Shown here in pieces: positions 53,054 to 61,715 of a stretch of DNA of 64,000 bases. This stretch comes from Pseudomonadales bacterium. Lineage in GTDB: Bacteria; Pseudomonadota; Gammaproteobacteria; Pseudomonadales; Azotimanducaceae. Numbering within the stretch: position 1 is the first letter of the stretch; each line of letters opens with the position of its first letter. The stretch covers positions 43,298-107,297 of the forward strand of contig JAJEIQ010000073.1 in assembly GCA_022827905.1 (NCBI GenBank), in the 5' to 3' direction. Under the pieces are notes generated by a model that saw only the letters and a program-made list of their open reading frames with translations, had not been told where the DNA came from and made no database searches. The translations under genes were made by a program, and so were the position numbers.

Positions 53054-53911
53054 ATGATCGAGAACTTGGAAACCCTCATCACGCTGTCCCGCACGGGCAC
53101 GATGATGGAGGCCAGCACGGTGCTGAAGATCACCCAATCGGCGGTGAGCAAGCGCATCGCCGCCTTGGAGCGCTACTACGGCCGTCCGCTGATCGAGCGC
53201 CATGGGCGGCGGGTGGTGCTGACCCATCAAGGCACGCGTTTGGTGGAAAAGGTGGCGCCCTTGGTCAGCGAACTGCGCAGCGTCTTTCTCGAGGACCATG
53301 TGCAGCGCGGCGGCAAGATCATCCTGGGCGTCTCCGAAGCCATCCTGGCCAGTTGGGGACCGGGCCTGTTCGCCGAGGTGCGCCGGGAGCTTTCGGAAGT
53401 GGAGTTCAGCTTTCACGCCCAACGTTCCCCGGTGGTGCTCGACCGGCTGCGCACCGGCGAGTACATGGTGGGCATCTGCACCGGCTACTCGGATGCGGAG
53501 ACCGACCTGCAAAGCGAAGTGATTCGCCTGGAGCCGATGGTGATCATCCCGGCGGGGTTGGAGCCCCTCGACTACCGACCTGGCGAACCCTTGGAGGTGC
53601 TCACCATCGAGTCCCGCTCCGGCGCCTGGGCGTCCATCGAGGACGACATGCGCCGCCTGCGGCTGCACCGCAAGGAATCCTTGGAGTCGTTCTTCTCGGT
53701 GGCGCAAATGGCCTTGGCGGGTTTTGGCCACGGCTTGGTGCCGATTGGCGTGGCCCGCACTCTGGGCGCGCCTGCCGACCAGTTGATTCGCTTAGGCCGT
53801 CAAGGCCTCAACCGCCCGGTGCGCTTCGTGGCGCGCAAGTCCATGTTTTCCCGGCCCTTGGTGCAGCGCTTCTACCGGGCGGTCTCCGCCGGCGCCAGCC
53901 AGCTCGATTGA
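53054..53911 (+). CDS. LysR-family transcriptional regulator
   Basis: A 285-residue regulator with an N-terminal winged helix (LETLITLSRTGTMMEASTVLKITQSAVSKRIAALERYYG...) and a C-terminal periplasmic-binding-like effector domain (ILGVSEAILASWGP, DRLRTGEYMVGICTGY). The recognition helix region TQSAVSKRIAALE is typical. LysR proteins usually act on neighbouring genes; here the hydrolase just upstream in the same direction and the divergent TSUP permease are the candidates. The effector is unknown. Confidence 0.9.
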   Translation: MIENLETLITLSRTGTMMEASTVLKITQSAVSKRIAALERYYGRPLIERHGRRVVLTHQGTRLVEKVAPLVSELRSVFLEDHVQRGGKIILGVSEAILASWGPGLFAEVRRELSEVEFSFHAQRSPVVLDRLRTGEYMVGICTGYSDAETDLQSEVIRLEPMVIIPAGLEPLDYRPGEPLEVLTIESRSGAWASIEDDMRRLRLHRKESLESFFSVAQMALAGFGHGLVPIGVARTLGAPADQLIRLGRQGLNRPVRFVARKSMFSRPLVQRFYRAVSAGASQLD

Positions 53912-53927
53912 ATTCGCAAGGCTGGGG

Positions 53928-54932
53928 CTATCCCACCCACCGGGCCAGTGCCTCCACCCAATCGGGGGAGGTGTTCAGGCAGGGGATGAGCGTCAGGCTC
54001 TCTCCCCCGGCTTGCTCGAAGATCTGGCGGCCTTGAATGCCAATCTCCTCAAGGGTCTCCAAGTTGTCGGCGACGAAGGAGGGGCAGTACACGGCGAGAC
54101 GGCGAATGCCGCGCCCCGGCAGTTCGGCCAGCACTTGGTCGGTGTAGGGCCGTAGCCAGGGCAGGCGGCCGAGCCGGGACTGGAAGCTCACGGTCGCCCG
54201 GTCGGCATCCAGACCCATCCTGGCGGTCAGCGCCTTGGCCGTGGCGTAGCACTGGTATCGGTAGCAGGTGGCGTGCGCCGTCGAAGCCCGCTCGCAGCAG
54301 TCCGGGCTGGCTAGGCAGTGGGCGCCGGTGGGATCGGCTTGGGTGATGTGCCGCTCGGGCAGCCCGTGGTAGCTCAGCAGCAGATGATCCCAATCAGGCG
54401 GTAGGTGGCGCTCAATCAGGTCCGCCTGACAACCGATGTAGTCGTCCCGATCATAGAATGGCGGCAGCACCTCCAGCTTCATGTGGGCAGGCAAGTGCCT
54501 GCGCACGGCCTCGATGGCCGTCGTCCGCGTGGAGTCGGCGTGCTGCGGGAAGAGCGGCACCAGCAGCAGCTCCGTGCAGCCGCCAGTCGCCAGCCGTTGC
54601 ACGGCCCCCGCAATGCTTGGTTCGCCGTAGCGCATGGCCGCTGCGCAAGAGGCATCAATGCGCTCATCAAGCGCTGCGCCCAGTGCTTCGGTGTGCCGCA
54701 GCAGGGGCGAACCCGCCGCTGAATCCTCTCCCCCCCAAATCGAAGCATAGGCGGCAGCGCTTCGACGGGGCCGGAAGGGCAGAATGAAGCCGCTGACGAT
54801 CAGCCGCCGCGCCGGCCAGGGCAGGTTCAGCACGTGGGGGTCCATGAGAAATTCGTTGAGATAGCGGCGCACATCCCGCACCGACGGGGAGCGGGGGGTG
54901 CCGAGATTGACCAACAACACAGCGCGGCTCAT
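53928..54932 (-). CDS. hemH: Ferrochelatase
   Basis: HemH inserts iron into protoporphyrin IX (or coproporphyrin) in the last steps of heme synthesis. The 334-residue protein has [28 protein letters not shown] at the start, the catalytic histidine in [12 protein letters not shown] and the acidic DNLETLEEI block near the end. [17 protein letters not shown] carries several cysteines, but a [2Fe-2S] centre is not assured. The ATG at 54932 borders a repeat-rich spacer. Heme supply fits the heme A operon at 12-15 kb. Confidence 0.95.
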   Translation of the reverse strand: MSRAVLLVNLGTPRSPSVRDVRRYLNEFLMDPHVLNLPWPARRLIVSGFILPFRPRRSAAAYASIWGGEDSAAGSPLLRHTEALGAALDERIDASCAAAMRYGEPSIAGAVQRLATGGCTELLLVPLFPQHADSTRTTAIEAVRRHLPAHMKLEVLPPFYDRDDYIGCQADLIERHLPPDWDHLLLSYHGLPERHITQADPTGAHCLASPDCCERASTAHATCYRYQCYATAKALTARMGLDADRATVSFQSRLGRLPWLRPYTDQVLAELPGRGIRRLAVYCPSFVADNLETLEEIGIQGRQIFEQAGGESLTLIPCLNTSPDWVEALARWVG

Positions 54933-54955
54933 AGCGCCCGCTCCTTTGCAGCAAT

Positions 54956-55150
54956 TCTCACTTGGAGCGAGGTCTCACTTGACGGAGCGAGCAGCATTTC
55001 TCACTTCACGGAGCGAGGGCATAACGAACCGAAGGTTCGCGCCCTCGATGGAATGCCTACGAATCAAATCGAGGGCAAGATGCCCTCGCTCCGGCAAAAT
55101 AAGAAACACTCGCTCCGGCAAAATGGGAAACACTCGCTCCGGCAAAATGG
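54956..55150. repeat. Mosaic of direct and inverted repeats between hemH and hisH
   Basis: The left part has three copies of TCTCACTT..GGAGCGAG (54956-54972, 54973-54991, 54999-55017). The right part has three copies of CTCGCTCCGGCAAAAT with an exact 24-bp period (55085, 55109, 55133), whose first half is the reverse complement of the left unit. In between are perfect stems: CGAACC-GAA-GGTTCG (55025-55039), GCCCTCGAT paired with ATCGAGGGC (55041-55049 and 55068-55076) and CGAGGGCA-AGA-TGCCCTCG (55070-55088). The last is shared with the hairpin at 2505-2523. Confidence 0.85.
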
Positions 55151-55183
55151 GTGAGTTTGCGATAGTATCCGCCGCCCTCCGAA

Positions 55184-55831
55184 TTGTCATGGACGCCCGC
55201 CGCCTTGGCCGACCCCATCGTCATCATCGACTACGACGCCGGCAATCTGCGCAGTGTGCAGCGGGCCTGCGCGGAGGTGGGCGCGCAAGCCGTCATCAGC
55301 AACGATCCGACCCAGGTGAAGGCGGCTTCCCGAATCATCTTTCCCGGCGTCGGGGCAGCGGGCAGCGCCATGGTGAGCCTGCGCCGCAACGGGCTGGCCG
55401 ATGCGCTGCGCGGTGCGGTCGGGGACGGCAAGCCGGTGCTGGGCATCTGCTTGGGCCTGCAAATCTCCCTGCGGCACTCCGAGGAGAACGACACCGAAAC
55501 CTTGGGCCTCATCCCCGGGGAGACGCGCCGCTTTCGGTTGGACCGCCCGGAATTGAAGATCCCCCACATGGGCTGGAACGAGGTGCGGCCAGTCCAGCCC
55601 CATCCGCTGCTCGACGGCATCGAGGCGGGGGACGAGTTCTACTTCGTCCACGCCTATTACCCCGCCCCGGAGGATCAAGCCTGCGTGTACGCCCGCACCA
55701 CCTACGAGGACGACTTCGCCGCAGCCGTGGGCCGGGGCAACTACTTCGGCGTGCAGTTTCACCCGGAGAAGAGCGGCCGGGTGGGCTTGGCCCTGCTCGA
55801 CCGCTTCACCCGCTGGGATGGCCAATGTTGA
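55184..55831 (+). CDS. hisH: Imidazole glycerol phosphate synthase, glutaminase subunit
   Basis: HisH hydrolyses glutamine and passes ammonia to HisF in histidine synthesis. The type I amidotransferase triad is visible: the cysteine in [11 protein letters not shown] and the His-x-Glu in [20 protein letters not shown] at the N-terminus and [11 protein letters not shown] are also standard. Start codons available are TTG 55184 and TTG 55205; neither has a good ribosome site, and the second gives the more normal length. The gene overlaps hisF by 7 bp. Other his genes are not in the window. Confidence 0.92.
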   Translation: MSWTPAALADPIVIIDYDAGNLRSVQRACAEVGAQAVISNDPTQVKAASRIIFPGVGAAGSAMVSLRRNGLADALRGAVGDGKPVLGICLGLQISLRHSEENDTETLGLIPGETRRFRLDRPELKIPHMGWNEVRPVQPHPLLDGIEAGDEFYFVHAYYPAPEDQACVYARTTYEDDFAAAVGRGNYFGVQFHPEKSGRVGLALLDRFTRWDGQC

Positions 55832-56604
55832 GCAAGCGGCTGATCGCCTGCCTTGACGTGCGGGACGGCAAGCTGGCCAAAAGCGTGCGCTTCGTCAACA
55901 CCAAGGACATCGGCGACCCGGTGGAGAAGGCCCGGGAATACTACGCGGACGGTCTCGATGAGCTGGTTTTCTACGACATCACCGCCTCCAGCGACAAGCG
56001 CGCCATCATGCTTGACGTGGTGGAGGCCGTCGCCAAGGAGGTGTTCATTCCGCTTTCGGTGGGCGGCGGCGTGCGCTCGGTGGCCGACGCCACCGACCTG
56101 CGCTTGGCCGGCGCGGAGAAGATCAACGTCAACTCGGCGGCGGTGGCCCGCCCGGCGCTGATTGCCGAGTGCGCCGAGGCCATCGGCAACCAGAACGTGG
56201 TGCTGTCCATGGACATCCGCCAAGTGCCGGAAAGCGCCGACTGCCCCTCCGGGTATGAGATCGTCATCAATGGCGGGCGCACCCCCATGGGCATCGACGG
56301 CCTCGCTTGGGCGCTTGAGGGCGAGCGGCTTGGCGCCGGGGAACTGGTGGTCAACGCCATCGATGCCGACGGCACCCGGGACGGATACGAACTCAAGCTC
56401 ACGGCGATGATCGCCGAAGCGGTGCGCATCCCGGTCATCGCCTCAGGGGGCGCGGGCAAGCCGGAGCATCTCAAAGAGGCGTTGACCACGGGCAAGGCGG
56501 ACGCCGCCCTGGTGGCGTCCATGGTCCACTACGGGGACTATCGGGTCAGCGAACTGAAGCGCTGGCTGCATCAGGAAGGCGTCAAGATGCGCATGTCCTG
56601 GTAG
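55825..56604 (+). CDS. hisF: Imidazole glycerol phosphate synthase, cyclase subunit
   Basis: HisF closes the imidazole ring of IGP and releases AICAR. The 259-residue TIM barrel starts [21 protein letters not shown] with the first catalytic aspartate; the second lies in VVLSMDIRQ. Phosphate-binding glycine loops are present ([22 protein letters not shown]). The sequence is somewhat diverged, for example [16 protein letters not shown] where KGVNFVNLRDAGDPVE is usual, and [14 protein letters not shown]. HisH-HisF pairs outside his operons sometimes serve sugar amidination; the normal active-site residues keep histidine synthesis the likelier role. Confidence 0.9.
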   Translation: MLSKRLIACLDVRDGKLAKSVRFVNTKDIGDPVEKAREYYADGLDELVFYDITASSDKRAIMLDVVEAVAKEVFIPLSVGGGVRSVADATDLRLAGAEKINVNSAAVARPALIAECAEAIGNQNVVLSMDIRQVPESADCPSGYEIVINGGRTPMGIDGLAWALEGERLGAGELVVNAIDADGTRDGYELKLTAMIAEAVRIPVIASGGAGKPEHLKEALTTGKADAALVASMVHYGDYRVSELKRWLHQEGVKMRMSW

Positions 56605-56633
56605 GCGTGTCGCCAATCGAAGGAGCATAGTCA

Positions 56634-57599
56634 ATGAAGGCAATCTTGGTTGATGACGGACAGCTAGTGATGGGCGATGCCCCGGAGCCGGAGGTCGGCG
56701 TTGGGCAAGTGAAAATCGCTGTGGCGGCCAGCGCTGTCAACCGCGCCGACCTTGTGCAGGCGGCGGGAGGCTATCCGCCGCCACCGGGTGCGAGCCCCAT
56801 CCTCGGTTTGGAGTGCGCCGGCGAAGTGGTCGAAGTGGGCGAGGGCGTGCAGCGGGTCAAGCCCGGCGATCAAGTCTGCGCCCTGCTGGCCGGCGGCGGC
56901 TACGCGGAAACGGTGGCGGTGCCCGCCGGCCAAGTGCTGCGGGTGCCCCAAGGCCTTTCCCTGCGCGAAGCCGCGGCGGTGCCGGAGGTGTTCGCCACCG
57001 CCTACCTCAACCTGTACCAGGAAGCAGGCCTGGTCACCAACGAACGGGTGCTGCTGCATGCGGGCGCCAGCGGCGTCGGCACCGCCGCCATCCAGCTCTG
57101 CCGAGAGAGCCACAATCCCACGTTCGTCACCGTCGGCGGCGACGCCAAGCTCAAGCGCTGCCTTGAGCTCGGCGCCAGCGGCGGCGCCGACCGCCACCAA
57201 GGCGGCTTTGCCGATCAGGTCGCTGAATGGACCGACGGCGAAGGCTTCGACGTGATTCTCGATCCCGTCGGGGCCAACTACCTGGCTGACAACCTAGCCA
57301 GCCTGCGCATGGACGGTCGCTTGGTGCTGATCGGCCTTATGGGCGGCATCAAGGCCGAGCTTCCGCTCGCCTTGGTGCTGATGAAACGCCTGCGCCTGAT
57401 CGGCTCGACCTTGCGCACCCGCAGCATCGCCGCCAAATCGGCGGTGATGGACGGCCTTGAAATTCACCTCTGGCCCAAGCTCGAAAGCGGCGCCATCAAG
57501 CCCATCATCGAGACAGTCGTGCCCATGGAAGACGCGCAGAAGGCCCACGACCTCGTGGCCAGCGACCAGACCTTCGGCAAGGTGGTGCTGGCGTGGTGA
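56634..57599 (+). CDS. NAD(P)H quinone oxidoreductase, zinc-independent MDR family
   Basis: A 321-residue medium-chain dehydrogenase/reductase without the zinc ligands, of the PIG3/quinone oxidoreductase group. The substrate domain shows VNRADLVQAAGGYPPPPGASPILGLECAGEV; the nucleotide domain shows LLHAGASGVGTAAIQL, and the segment DVILDPVGANYLADNLASLRMDGRLVLIGLMGG is typical. AAGGAG precedes the ATG at 56634. These enzymes reduce quinones or enals with NADPH. The gene follows hisF by 29 bp, but no metabolic link is apparent. Confidence 0.9.
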   Translation: MKAILVDDGQLVMGDAPEPEVGVGQVKIAVAASAVNRADLVQAAGGYPPPPGASPILGLECAGEVVEVGEGVQRVKPGDQVCALLAGGGYAETVAVPAGQVLRVPQGLSLREAAAVPEVFATAYLNLYQEAGLVTNERVLLHAGASGVGTAAIQLCRESHNPTFVTVGGDAKLKRCLELGASGGADRHQGGFADQVAEWTDGEGFDVILDPVGANYLADNLASLRMDGRLVLIGLMGGIKAELPLALVLMKRLRLIGSTLRTRSIAAKSAVMDGLEIHLWPKLESGAIKPIIETVVPMEDAQKAHDLVASDQTFGKVVLAW

Positions 57600-57650
57600 G
57601 CGCTGCTTGATCGACGTGTTTGTTGAAGGACACGTGGAAGGAGATCGCCG

Positions 57651-57890
57651 GTGTGGGTGAACATGGGTAAGGCGAAGTCACAACTCTCACGGTTGGGGCG
57701 GATGGCTTGGGAGGGGGAGGAAGTCGTGATTACCAAGGCGGGCGAACCCTATCTGCGGCTTCAACCCTATGGGAAGTCCATAGTCGAACGTAAACCCGGC
57801 CGGTTGAAGGCCCAGATTTGGGTGGCTCCAGACTTCGATGAAACCGACGAAGATGTGGTTGAGTCGTTCTACGACTCCCAAGGGTCGTAG
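57651..57890 (+). CDS. Phd/YefM-type antitoxin, probably without toxin
   Basis: A 79-residue protein with the Phd/YefM pattern: NMGKAKSQLSRLGRMAWEGEEVVITKAGEPYLRLQPY forms the DNA-binding half, and the C-terminal part PGRLKAQIWVAPDFDETDEDVVESFY is the toxin-binding tail of the subset paired with PIN toxins. The GTG start at 57651 is seven bases behind GGAAGGAG. The last codons (DSQGS and the stop) lie inside a fragment related to the VOC gene at 63 kb, so the original end has been replaced. No PIN toxin follows. Confidence 0.8.
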   Translation: MWVNMGKAKSQLSRLGRMAWEGEEVVITKAGEPYLRLQPYGKSIVERKPGRLKAQIWVAPDFDETDEDVVESFYDSQGS

Positions 57891-57947
57891 CTGCCGAAAT
57901 TCCACAGATTGCCTTCCGGAGTCTCGGCACGAATACCCCCTGGTCGC
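57876..57947 (-). pseudogene. 3' fragment of a VOC/glyoxalase-like gene
   Basis: About 70 bp that match 62986-63057, the end of the VOC gene, at roughly 85 percent in the same orientation with one single-base gap. It corresponds to the C-terminal region around DPEGNLWNFGSYNPWEE. The remainder of the gene is missing. It overlaps the 3' end of the Phd-type antitoxin. Confidence 0.75.
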
Positions 57948-57961
57948 CATTGCCCATTTCC

Positions 57962-58032
57962 GGGGCCAATTGATCGCAACTGTAGTCCTTCTACTTCAGA
58001 GCCGATTCATAAGCCGCATCAAGTTTGTCCGG
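57962..58032 (-). pseudogene. Fragment of the lipoprotein-like gene
   Basis: About 71 bp that align without gaps to 63803-63873 at roughly 80 percent. On the minus strand it reads DAAYESALK then a stop, then KDYSCDQLAPEM, against DAAYVSALKYKDYDCDQLALEM in the better copy. Both copies begin at TCCGG on the plus strand. The premature stop and missing remainder make it a decayed copy. Confidence 0.75.
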
Positions 58033-58244
58033 ACTGGAGGCATAACCAACGACCGGGAGAAGCGTCACAGAAGCGACTTTCTGATTGGCAACTTCTTGCC
58101 GAGCGCCAGGTCGAAGCGCCCCTTGGACAACCGCGTCGGCGCTTCCGAGTAACTGAGGCCGGTCAAGGATTGGTTGGCGAAACCGAGGAAGATTGCAACG
58201 ATCGTCTTGGTGCTAGAGCGATGGATGAGGAGGGCTTAAGACTA
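58033..58244. other. Stretch without a recognisable gene upstream of the RM operon
   Basis: About 210 bp between the decayed copy and the promoter of the restriction-modification operon. A frame crossing it on the plus strand ends at 58265 with no recognisable domain. It may be the tail of a lost gene. Confidence 0.35.
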
Positions 58245-58273
58245 TTACGGAAGGCATACAATTGATGTAATAT
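58245..58273 (+). promoter_or_regulatory. Candidate sigma-70 promoter of the RM operon
   Basis: TTACGG at 58245-58250 and TAATAT at 58268-58273 are spaced by 17 bp and stand 54 bp upstream of the first gene. Matches to consensus are moderate, but this AT-rich patch is unusual in the GC-rich window and overlaps the inverted repeat at 58262-58282. Confidence 0.5.
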
Positions 58274-58282
58274 TTGCATCAA
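58262..58282. promoter_or_regulatory. Inverted repeat, candidate operator
   Basis: TTGATG and CATCAA flank nine bases and form a perfect 6-bp dyad overlapping the probable -10 box. It is the natural site for autorepression by the ribbon-helix-helix protein encoded directly downstream. Binding is inferred. Confidence 0.5.
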
Positions 58283-58326
58283 CTTGATAGCGCTCCTCAT
58301 CTAAAACAGGGTGTTCGGGGGAAGGT

Positions 58327-58527
58327 ATGGCACAGAAACAGCCCTTGATCCGCGTAACCATCAGCTTGGATTCGCAGGACTACGCCGAGTTGGGCGCACT
58401 CTCGGAACAGACTGAGATTTCGCGGTCTTGGCTGATCCGCCAAGCGGTAAAGGATCTGCTTGAGCGGTGCCGGGAATTGGAGCAGCCGGAGTTGCCCCTG
58501 TGGTTGGCGCAGACACGGAGCAGGTAA
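58327..58527 (+). CDS. Ribbon-helix-helix protein, probable regulator of the RM operon
   Basis: A 66-residue protein with LIRVTISLDSQDYAELGALSEQTEISRSWLIRQAVKDLLERC, a clear CopG-type ribbon-helix-helix domain (strand, then two helices). GGGGGAAGG precedes ATG 58327. Its stop codon is followed at once by the ATG of the first methyltransferase. It is likely to control expression of the operon through the inverted repeat upstream, a job done by helix-turn-helix C proteins in many other RM systems. It could instead be an antitoxin-like protein; there is no adjacent toxin. Confidence 0.8.
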   Translation: MAQKQPLIRVTISLDSQDYAELGALSEQTEISRSWLIRQAVKDLLERCRELEQPELPLWLAQTRSR

Positions 58528-60735
58528 ATGAGGGCCTTGGCCGAAAATCTGGCGACACGGCGGCAGCACTCAGTTCCCCCGCCGACGAGCGAAGCTGCTT
58601 TGGCGTCTGTGCCTTCTGCACGGGGGCACAATCTGGCGATTCCAAGGCGCGGCCACGTGTTGACGACCGTGTCGGAGAAGTACGCACGACCGGTGCGTAC
58701 CGCCGTGGAAGCACTGACCAACGGGCTTCGACACGAAGATTGCATGAATATCTATCACTCGTCGATAAAGCGCCGAATCGGCGAGCCGGGTGCTTGGGTC
58801 GTTCGATCTCCGAGGGAATTGGTGGCTTGGGCTGCGGTGTCTGCCTGGTTGACGGGTTTCGCAACTGGAAGAGTGGCTGTTGGCGCGGGCCTTGAGGAGG
58901 GAACTGACTGGTTTTTTGCCGGTGGGCCGAATGGAAATCTAATGGGCTTCGTGCCGCAGCACGCGTTGATGCAGGCTAACGAAGCGCTCGCCAGTTGCTG
59001 CGATCGGGTTGGCTATCGCGAGCTGTTGCCTTACGTTCTCGATCCGCACGGTCCTGGAAGCCGTCTGAGTGTTCGGCGCGATGCCACGACCCAGTCCGCT
59101 CGCGACCGCAAGCGGGCCGAAGGCAGCTTTTACACGCCGGCGGATGTTGCGGCGTACATGGTACGGCGAAGCCTCGATGAGTTTAGGAATGAGGACAGCC
59201 CGCCCGTGGTCTTCGATCCGGCCTGCGGCACGGGTGTGTTCCTGCGTGCGGCCGTCGAGGCGCTCAAGGAGGCGTTTCCTGATCGAAGTGCGCGTGTACT
59301 TTCTGAACAGTTCGTTTTTGGGGTGGATGTCGACCCGCTGGTCCTTGATGCTGCGGCGTTTATTCTGCTCTCCGAGTGTCTTGTCGAGTGCGATGGAGAC
59401 GATGTGTCGCCGCTGTTGATTTGGCATCGGTTGCGCCTCAATCTTGCGTGTGTCGATACCCTTACGATAGATCCGATAAGCTGTGGAGCCCGGAGAAACA
59501 TCGAGCTCGAGTCTGACTCTCCCGAAGCACTGGCGAGCGGGCGATTGCCTGCGCCGGACAAGACTAGGGAATTCGGGGAGCGAAACCCCCTTTCACGACT
59601 CTTTGCCGCATTGCCAAAAGCAGCATTTGCGGTTGTGGGCAATCCTCCCTATTCAACGGCCGGAGATCGCAGTGACCTCGCAACCTTAGGACAGCTATTC
59701 GCGACCCTCGGCAGAAAGGGTGGTCCGGGGTCCGAAATCTATCCACTGTTCGTGGAACAAATGGTGCGATTGGCGCCGAGAGGACCAGCGGCCGGGACGC
59801 TGGTGTTGCCGTTGTCGTTGGCAAGCAATGTCCGCAATCAATTTGCCGAGACCCGATCTTTCATCGAGAAAACGCCCGGCAAATGGCAGTTTGCGTTTTT
59901 CGACCGCCAACCGCATGCACTTTTCGGAGAAGATGTCAAAACGCGCAACACTATACTTTTCTGGAGTCGCGGAGAGGAGGCGCAGCAGACCAAGATAGAA
60001 TCCGGTCCATTGCACAAGTGGCGCGGCGATAGCCGAGCCGCGATGTTCAGCTCCGTCCGATTTACCCCCATTGCTAGTGCGATCCGTGGGGGAATTCCAA
60101 AAGTTAACGGCGATCTTCAGGCGCGCGCATTCGAGGCGCTCGCTGAGCGATTGGACCGGTTCGATACTGTTTGGACGAACTTGCGGCGGATACCGCTGGC
60201 GGATGTCCTAGAGAATCGTCGGCATGCTGTGTTCGCAGGCGGGACGGCCTACAATTTCTTGAATGTGTTTCTGAACCCACCTTCTGGTGTGCTCGAAGGC
60301 GTGGCCGCGTTGTCCGAACACCCGTTGCACGCAATGGATTTCGCCACCAAGGAGGATGCAGCAGCAGCTTTTGCCCTGCTTTCGAGCCATCTTGCGTTCT
60401 GGTGGTGGCACGTCACTCAGGATGGCTTTCATGTGACCGCGCGATTCCTGGGCAGCCTACCGTTTGGAGCCGATGCTTTGTGGGGCACGTCACGCGCAGT
60501 ACTTGTTGAACGCGGCGAGACGCTTTGGTCACTCATGCGCGACGACCCTATCGTAAGCCTCAATCGTGGTCGCTCATCGCTCGGCTATTCGCCCAACGGT
60601 TTCAATGAAGTAAGGCAAGAGATCGATAGCGTTCTAGCCGAGGCGGCCGGACTCGATCCGGCTTTTGTCATTGAGTTGCAGCGCTTTGCCACCCATACGG
60701 TCCGGGCAGAACTTCGTGCGGTGCACGACAAGTAA
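58528..60735 (+). CDS. N6-adenine DNA methyltransferase (Eco57I-like, gamma class)
   Basis: A 735-residue methyltransferase. Motif X/I lie in SFYTPADVAAYMV and VVFDPACGTGVFLRAAVEAL (near residue 228); the catalytic motif IV is VVGNPPYS (near 372), the NPPY form of N6-adenine enzymes. The C-terminal 250 residues (PLADVLENRRHAVFAGG..., ...GFHVTARFLGSLPFG) resemble a target-recognition part. About 190 residues precede the core without a clear domain. No nuclease motif was found in it, so it is a methylase rather than a type IIG fusion. It is joined stop-to-start with the regulator, and the second methyltransferase starts 22 bp downstream. It presumably protects one strand of the recognition site. 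Confidence 0.88.
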   Translation: MRALAENLATRRQHSVPPPTSEAALASVPSARGHNLAIPRRGHVLTTVSEKYARPVRTAVEALTNGLRHEDCMNIYHSSIKRRIGEPGAWVVRSPRELVAWAAVSAWLTGFATGRVAVGAGLEEGTDWFFAGGPNGNLMGFVPQHALMQANEALASCCDRVGYRELLPYVLDPHGPGSRLSVRRDATTQSARDRKRAEGSFYTPADVAAYMVRRSLDEFRNEDSPPVVFDPACGTGVFLRAAVEALKEAFPDRSARVLSEQFVFGVDVDPLVLDAAAFILLSECLVECDGDDVSPLLIWHRLRLNLACVDTLTIDPISCGARRNIELESDSPEALASGRLPAPDKTREFGERNPLSRLFAALPKAAFAVVGNPPYSTAGDRSDLATLGQLFATLGRKGGPGSEIYPLFVEQMVRLAPRGPAAGTLVLPLSLASNVRNQFAETRSFIEKTPGKWQFAFFDRQPHALFGEDVKTRNTILFWSRGEEAQQTKIESGPLHKWRGDSRAAMFSSVRFTPIASAIRGGIPKVNGDLQARAFEALAERLDRFDTVWTNLRRIPLADVLENRRHAVFAGGTAYNFLNVFLNPPSGVLEGVAALSEHPLHAMDFATKEDAAAAFALLSSHLAFWWWHVTQDGFHVTARFLGSLPFGADALWGTSRAVLVERGETLWSLMRDDPIVSLNRGRSSLGYSPNGFNEVRQEIDSVLAEAAGLDPAFVIELQRFATHTVRAELRAVHDK

Positions 60736-60757
60736 CATCGCGACGGGAGGGAGAAAG

Positions 60758-61687
60758 ATGGGGACGCGCATCGATCCAGACATCAAGGAAAAGAGCAAGC
60801 TCACGAAGGAGGAGTGGAGAGAATACACTAAAACCGTGTGGACCATTGCCAATACGCGGCGCGACGATCACCCTGCGGTGTTCCCACTAGAAATTCCGCA
60901 TCGCTTGATCAAGATGTTCAGCTTCTATGGTGAAACCGTGCTTGATCCCTTCGCGGGCACGGGTACGACCGCCCGCGCCGCCATCCCGCTAGGGCGTCGG
61001 GCAGCCTGTGTCGATCAGAATGGCAACTACGTCAAGACGATTAGGAGGGATTGTGAGCAGTTGCACAACGGCCATGATGAAGACTATGAAGCCCTCCAAG
61101 CGGTGCACGGAGACAGCAGAAATATGGATTTTTTTGGGGCTGACAGCGTCGGCTTGATTGTCACGAGCCCCCCCTATTGGGACAAGGCGAACTACGGCGC
61201 GAGCAAGAAGAACCTCGGCAATCGAGAGAACTACGTTGAATTCTTGATGTCGTTGCGCCCGGTGTTCCAGGAGTGTTTGCGTGTGCTCATGCCGGGACGA
61301 AAACTCTGCGTTGTCACGGCCAACGTAAATCAGTACACGGATCATGGTTTGCTGACATTCCCGCTCGCTACCGACTTTGCAGTTCTTTTGCGTGAACTTG
61401 GATTTGTCATGGTAAACGAGATCATTTGGTCGAAACACGGATCGGGCGGAAAGTGGGGCAGCTATGGTGCGCAGCGGCCGATTTTCGGAAGCTATCCATA
61501 TCCTCCCAACTTTCTTTTCAAAAATGTTCACGAGTACATCTTGATATTCTCGAAACCCGGATTGCCCAAGAAGAAAGGGGCGAAGGTCAGGCCCTACGAT
61601 GCACTGATGGCTGGCTATGATGCGATGACAGACCTGTCTGTGCGGGCCGATGAAGCGGATGCGATTGTACCGGTGGTTGACGGATGA
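60758..61687 (+). CDS. DNA methyltransferase with TSPPYW motif
   Basis: A 309-residue methyltransferase of the DNA_methylase (PF01555-like) group. LIKMFSFYGETVLDPFAGTGTTARAAIPLGRRAACVDQN holds motifs I and II near residue 64, and VGLIVTSPPYWDKANYG holds motif IV near 137. The form TSPPYW is most often found in N4-cytosine methylases, but N6-adenine enzymes also use SPPY, so the base is uncertain. Motif I precedes motif IV, unlike the usual beta-class order. The start ATG 60758 has GGAGGGAG eight bases upstream. A second methylase of a different class in one operon is common where the recognition site is asymmetric. Confidence 0.88.
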   Translation: MGTRIDPDIKEKSKLTKEEWREYTKTVWTIANTRRDDHPAVFPLEIPHRLIKMFSFYGETVLDPFAGTGTTARAAIPLGRRAACVDQNGNYVKTIRRDCEQLHNGHDEDYEALQAVHGDSRNMDFFGADSVGLIVTSPPYWDKANYGASKKNLGNRENYVEFLMSLRPVFQECLRVLMPGRKLCVVTANVNQYTDHGLLTFPLATDFAVLLRELGFVMVNEIIWSKHGSGGKWGSYGAQRPIFGSYPYPPNFLFKNVHEYILIFSKPGLPKKKGAKVRPYDALMAGYDAMTDLSVRADEADAIVPVVDG

Positions 61688-61715
61688 CAGGTATCGGGGT
61701 GGTAAGGAGTGAAGC

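Noticed and set aside
55085..55148. Three 24-bp repeats as a possible CRISPR array
   Set aside because: The repeated 16 bases and constant 8-base gaps are too short, there are no unique spacers, and no cas genes are nearby.
58528..60735. Large methyltransferase as a type IIG or BREX PglX enzyme
   Set aside because: No nuclease motif was found in its N-terminal part and no other BREX genes are present; the partner nuclease encoded downstream explains it better.
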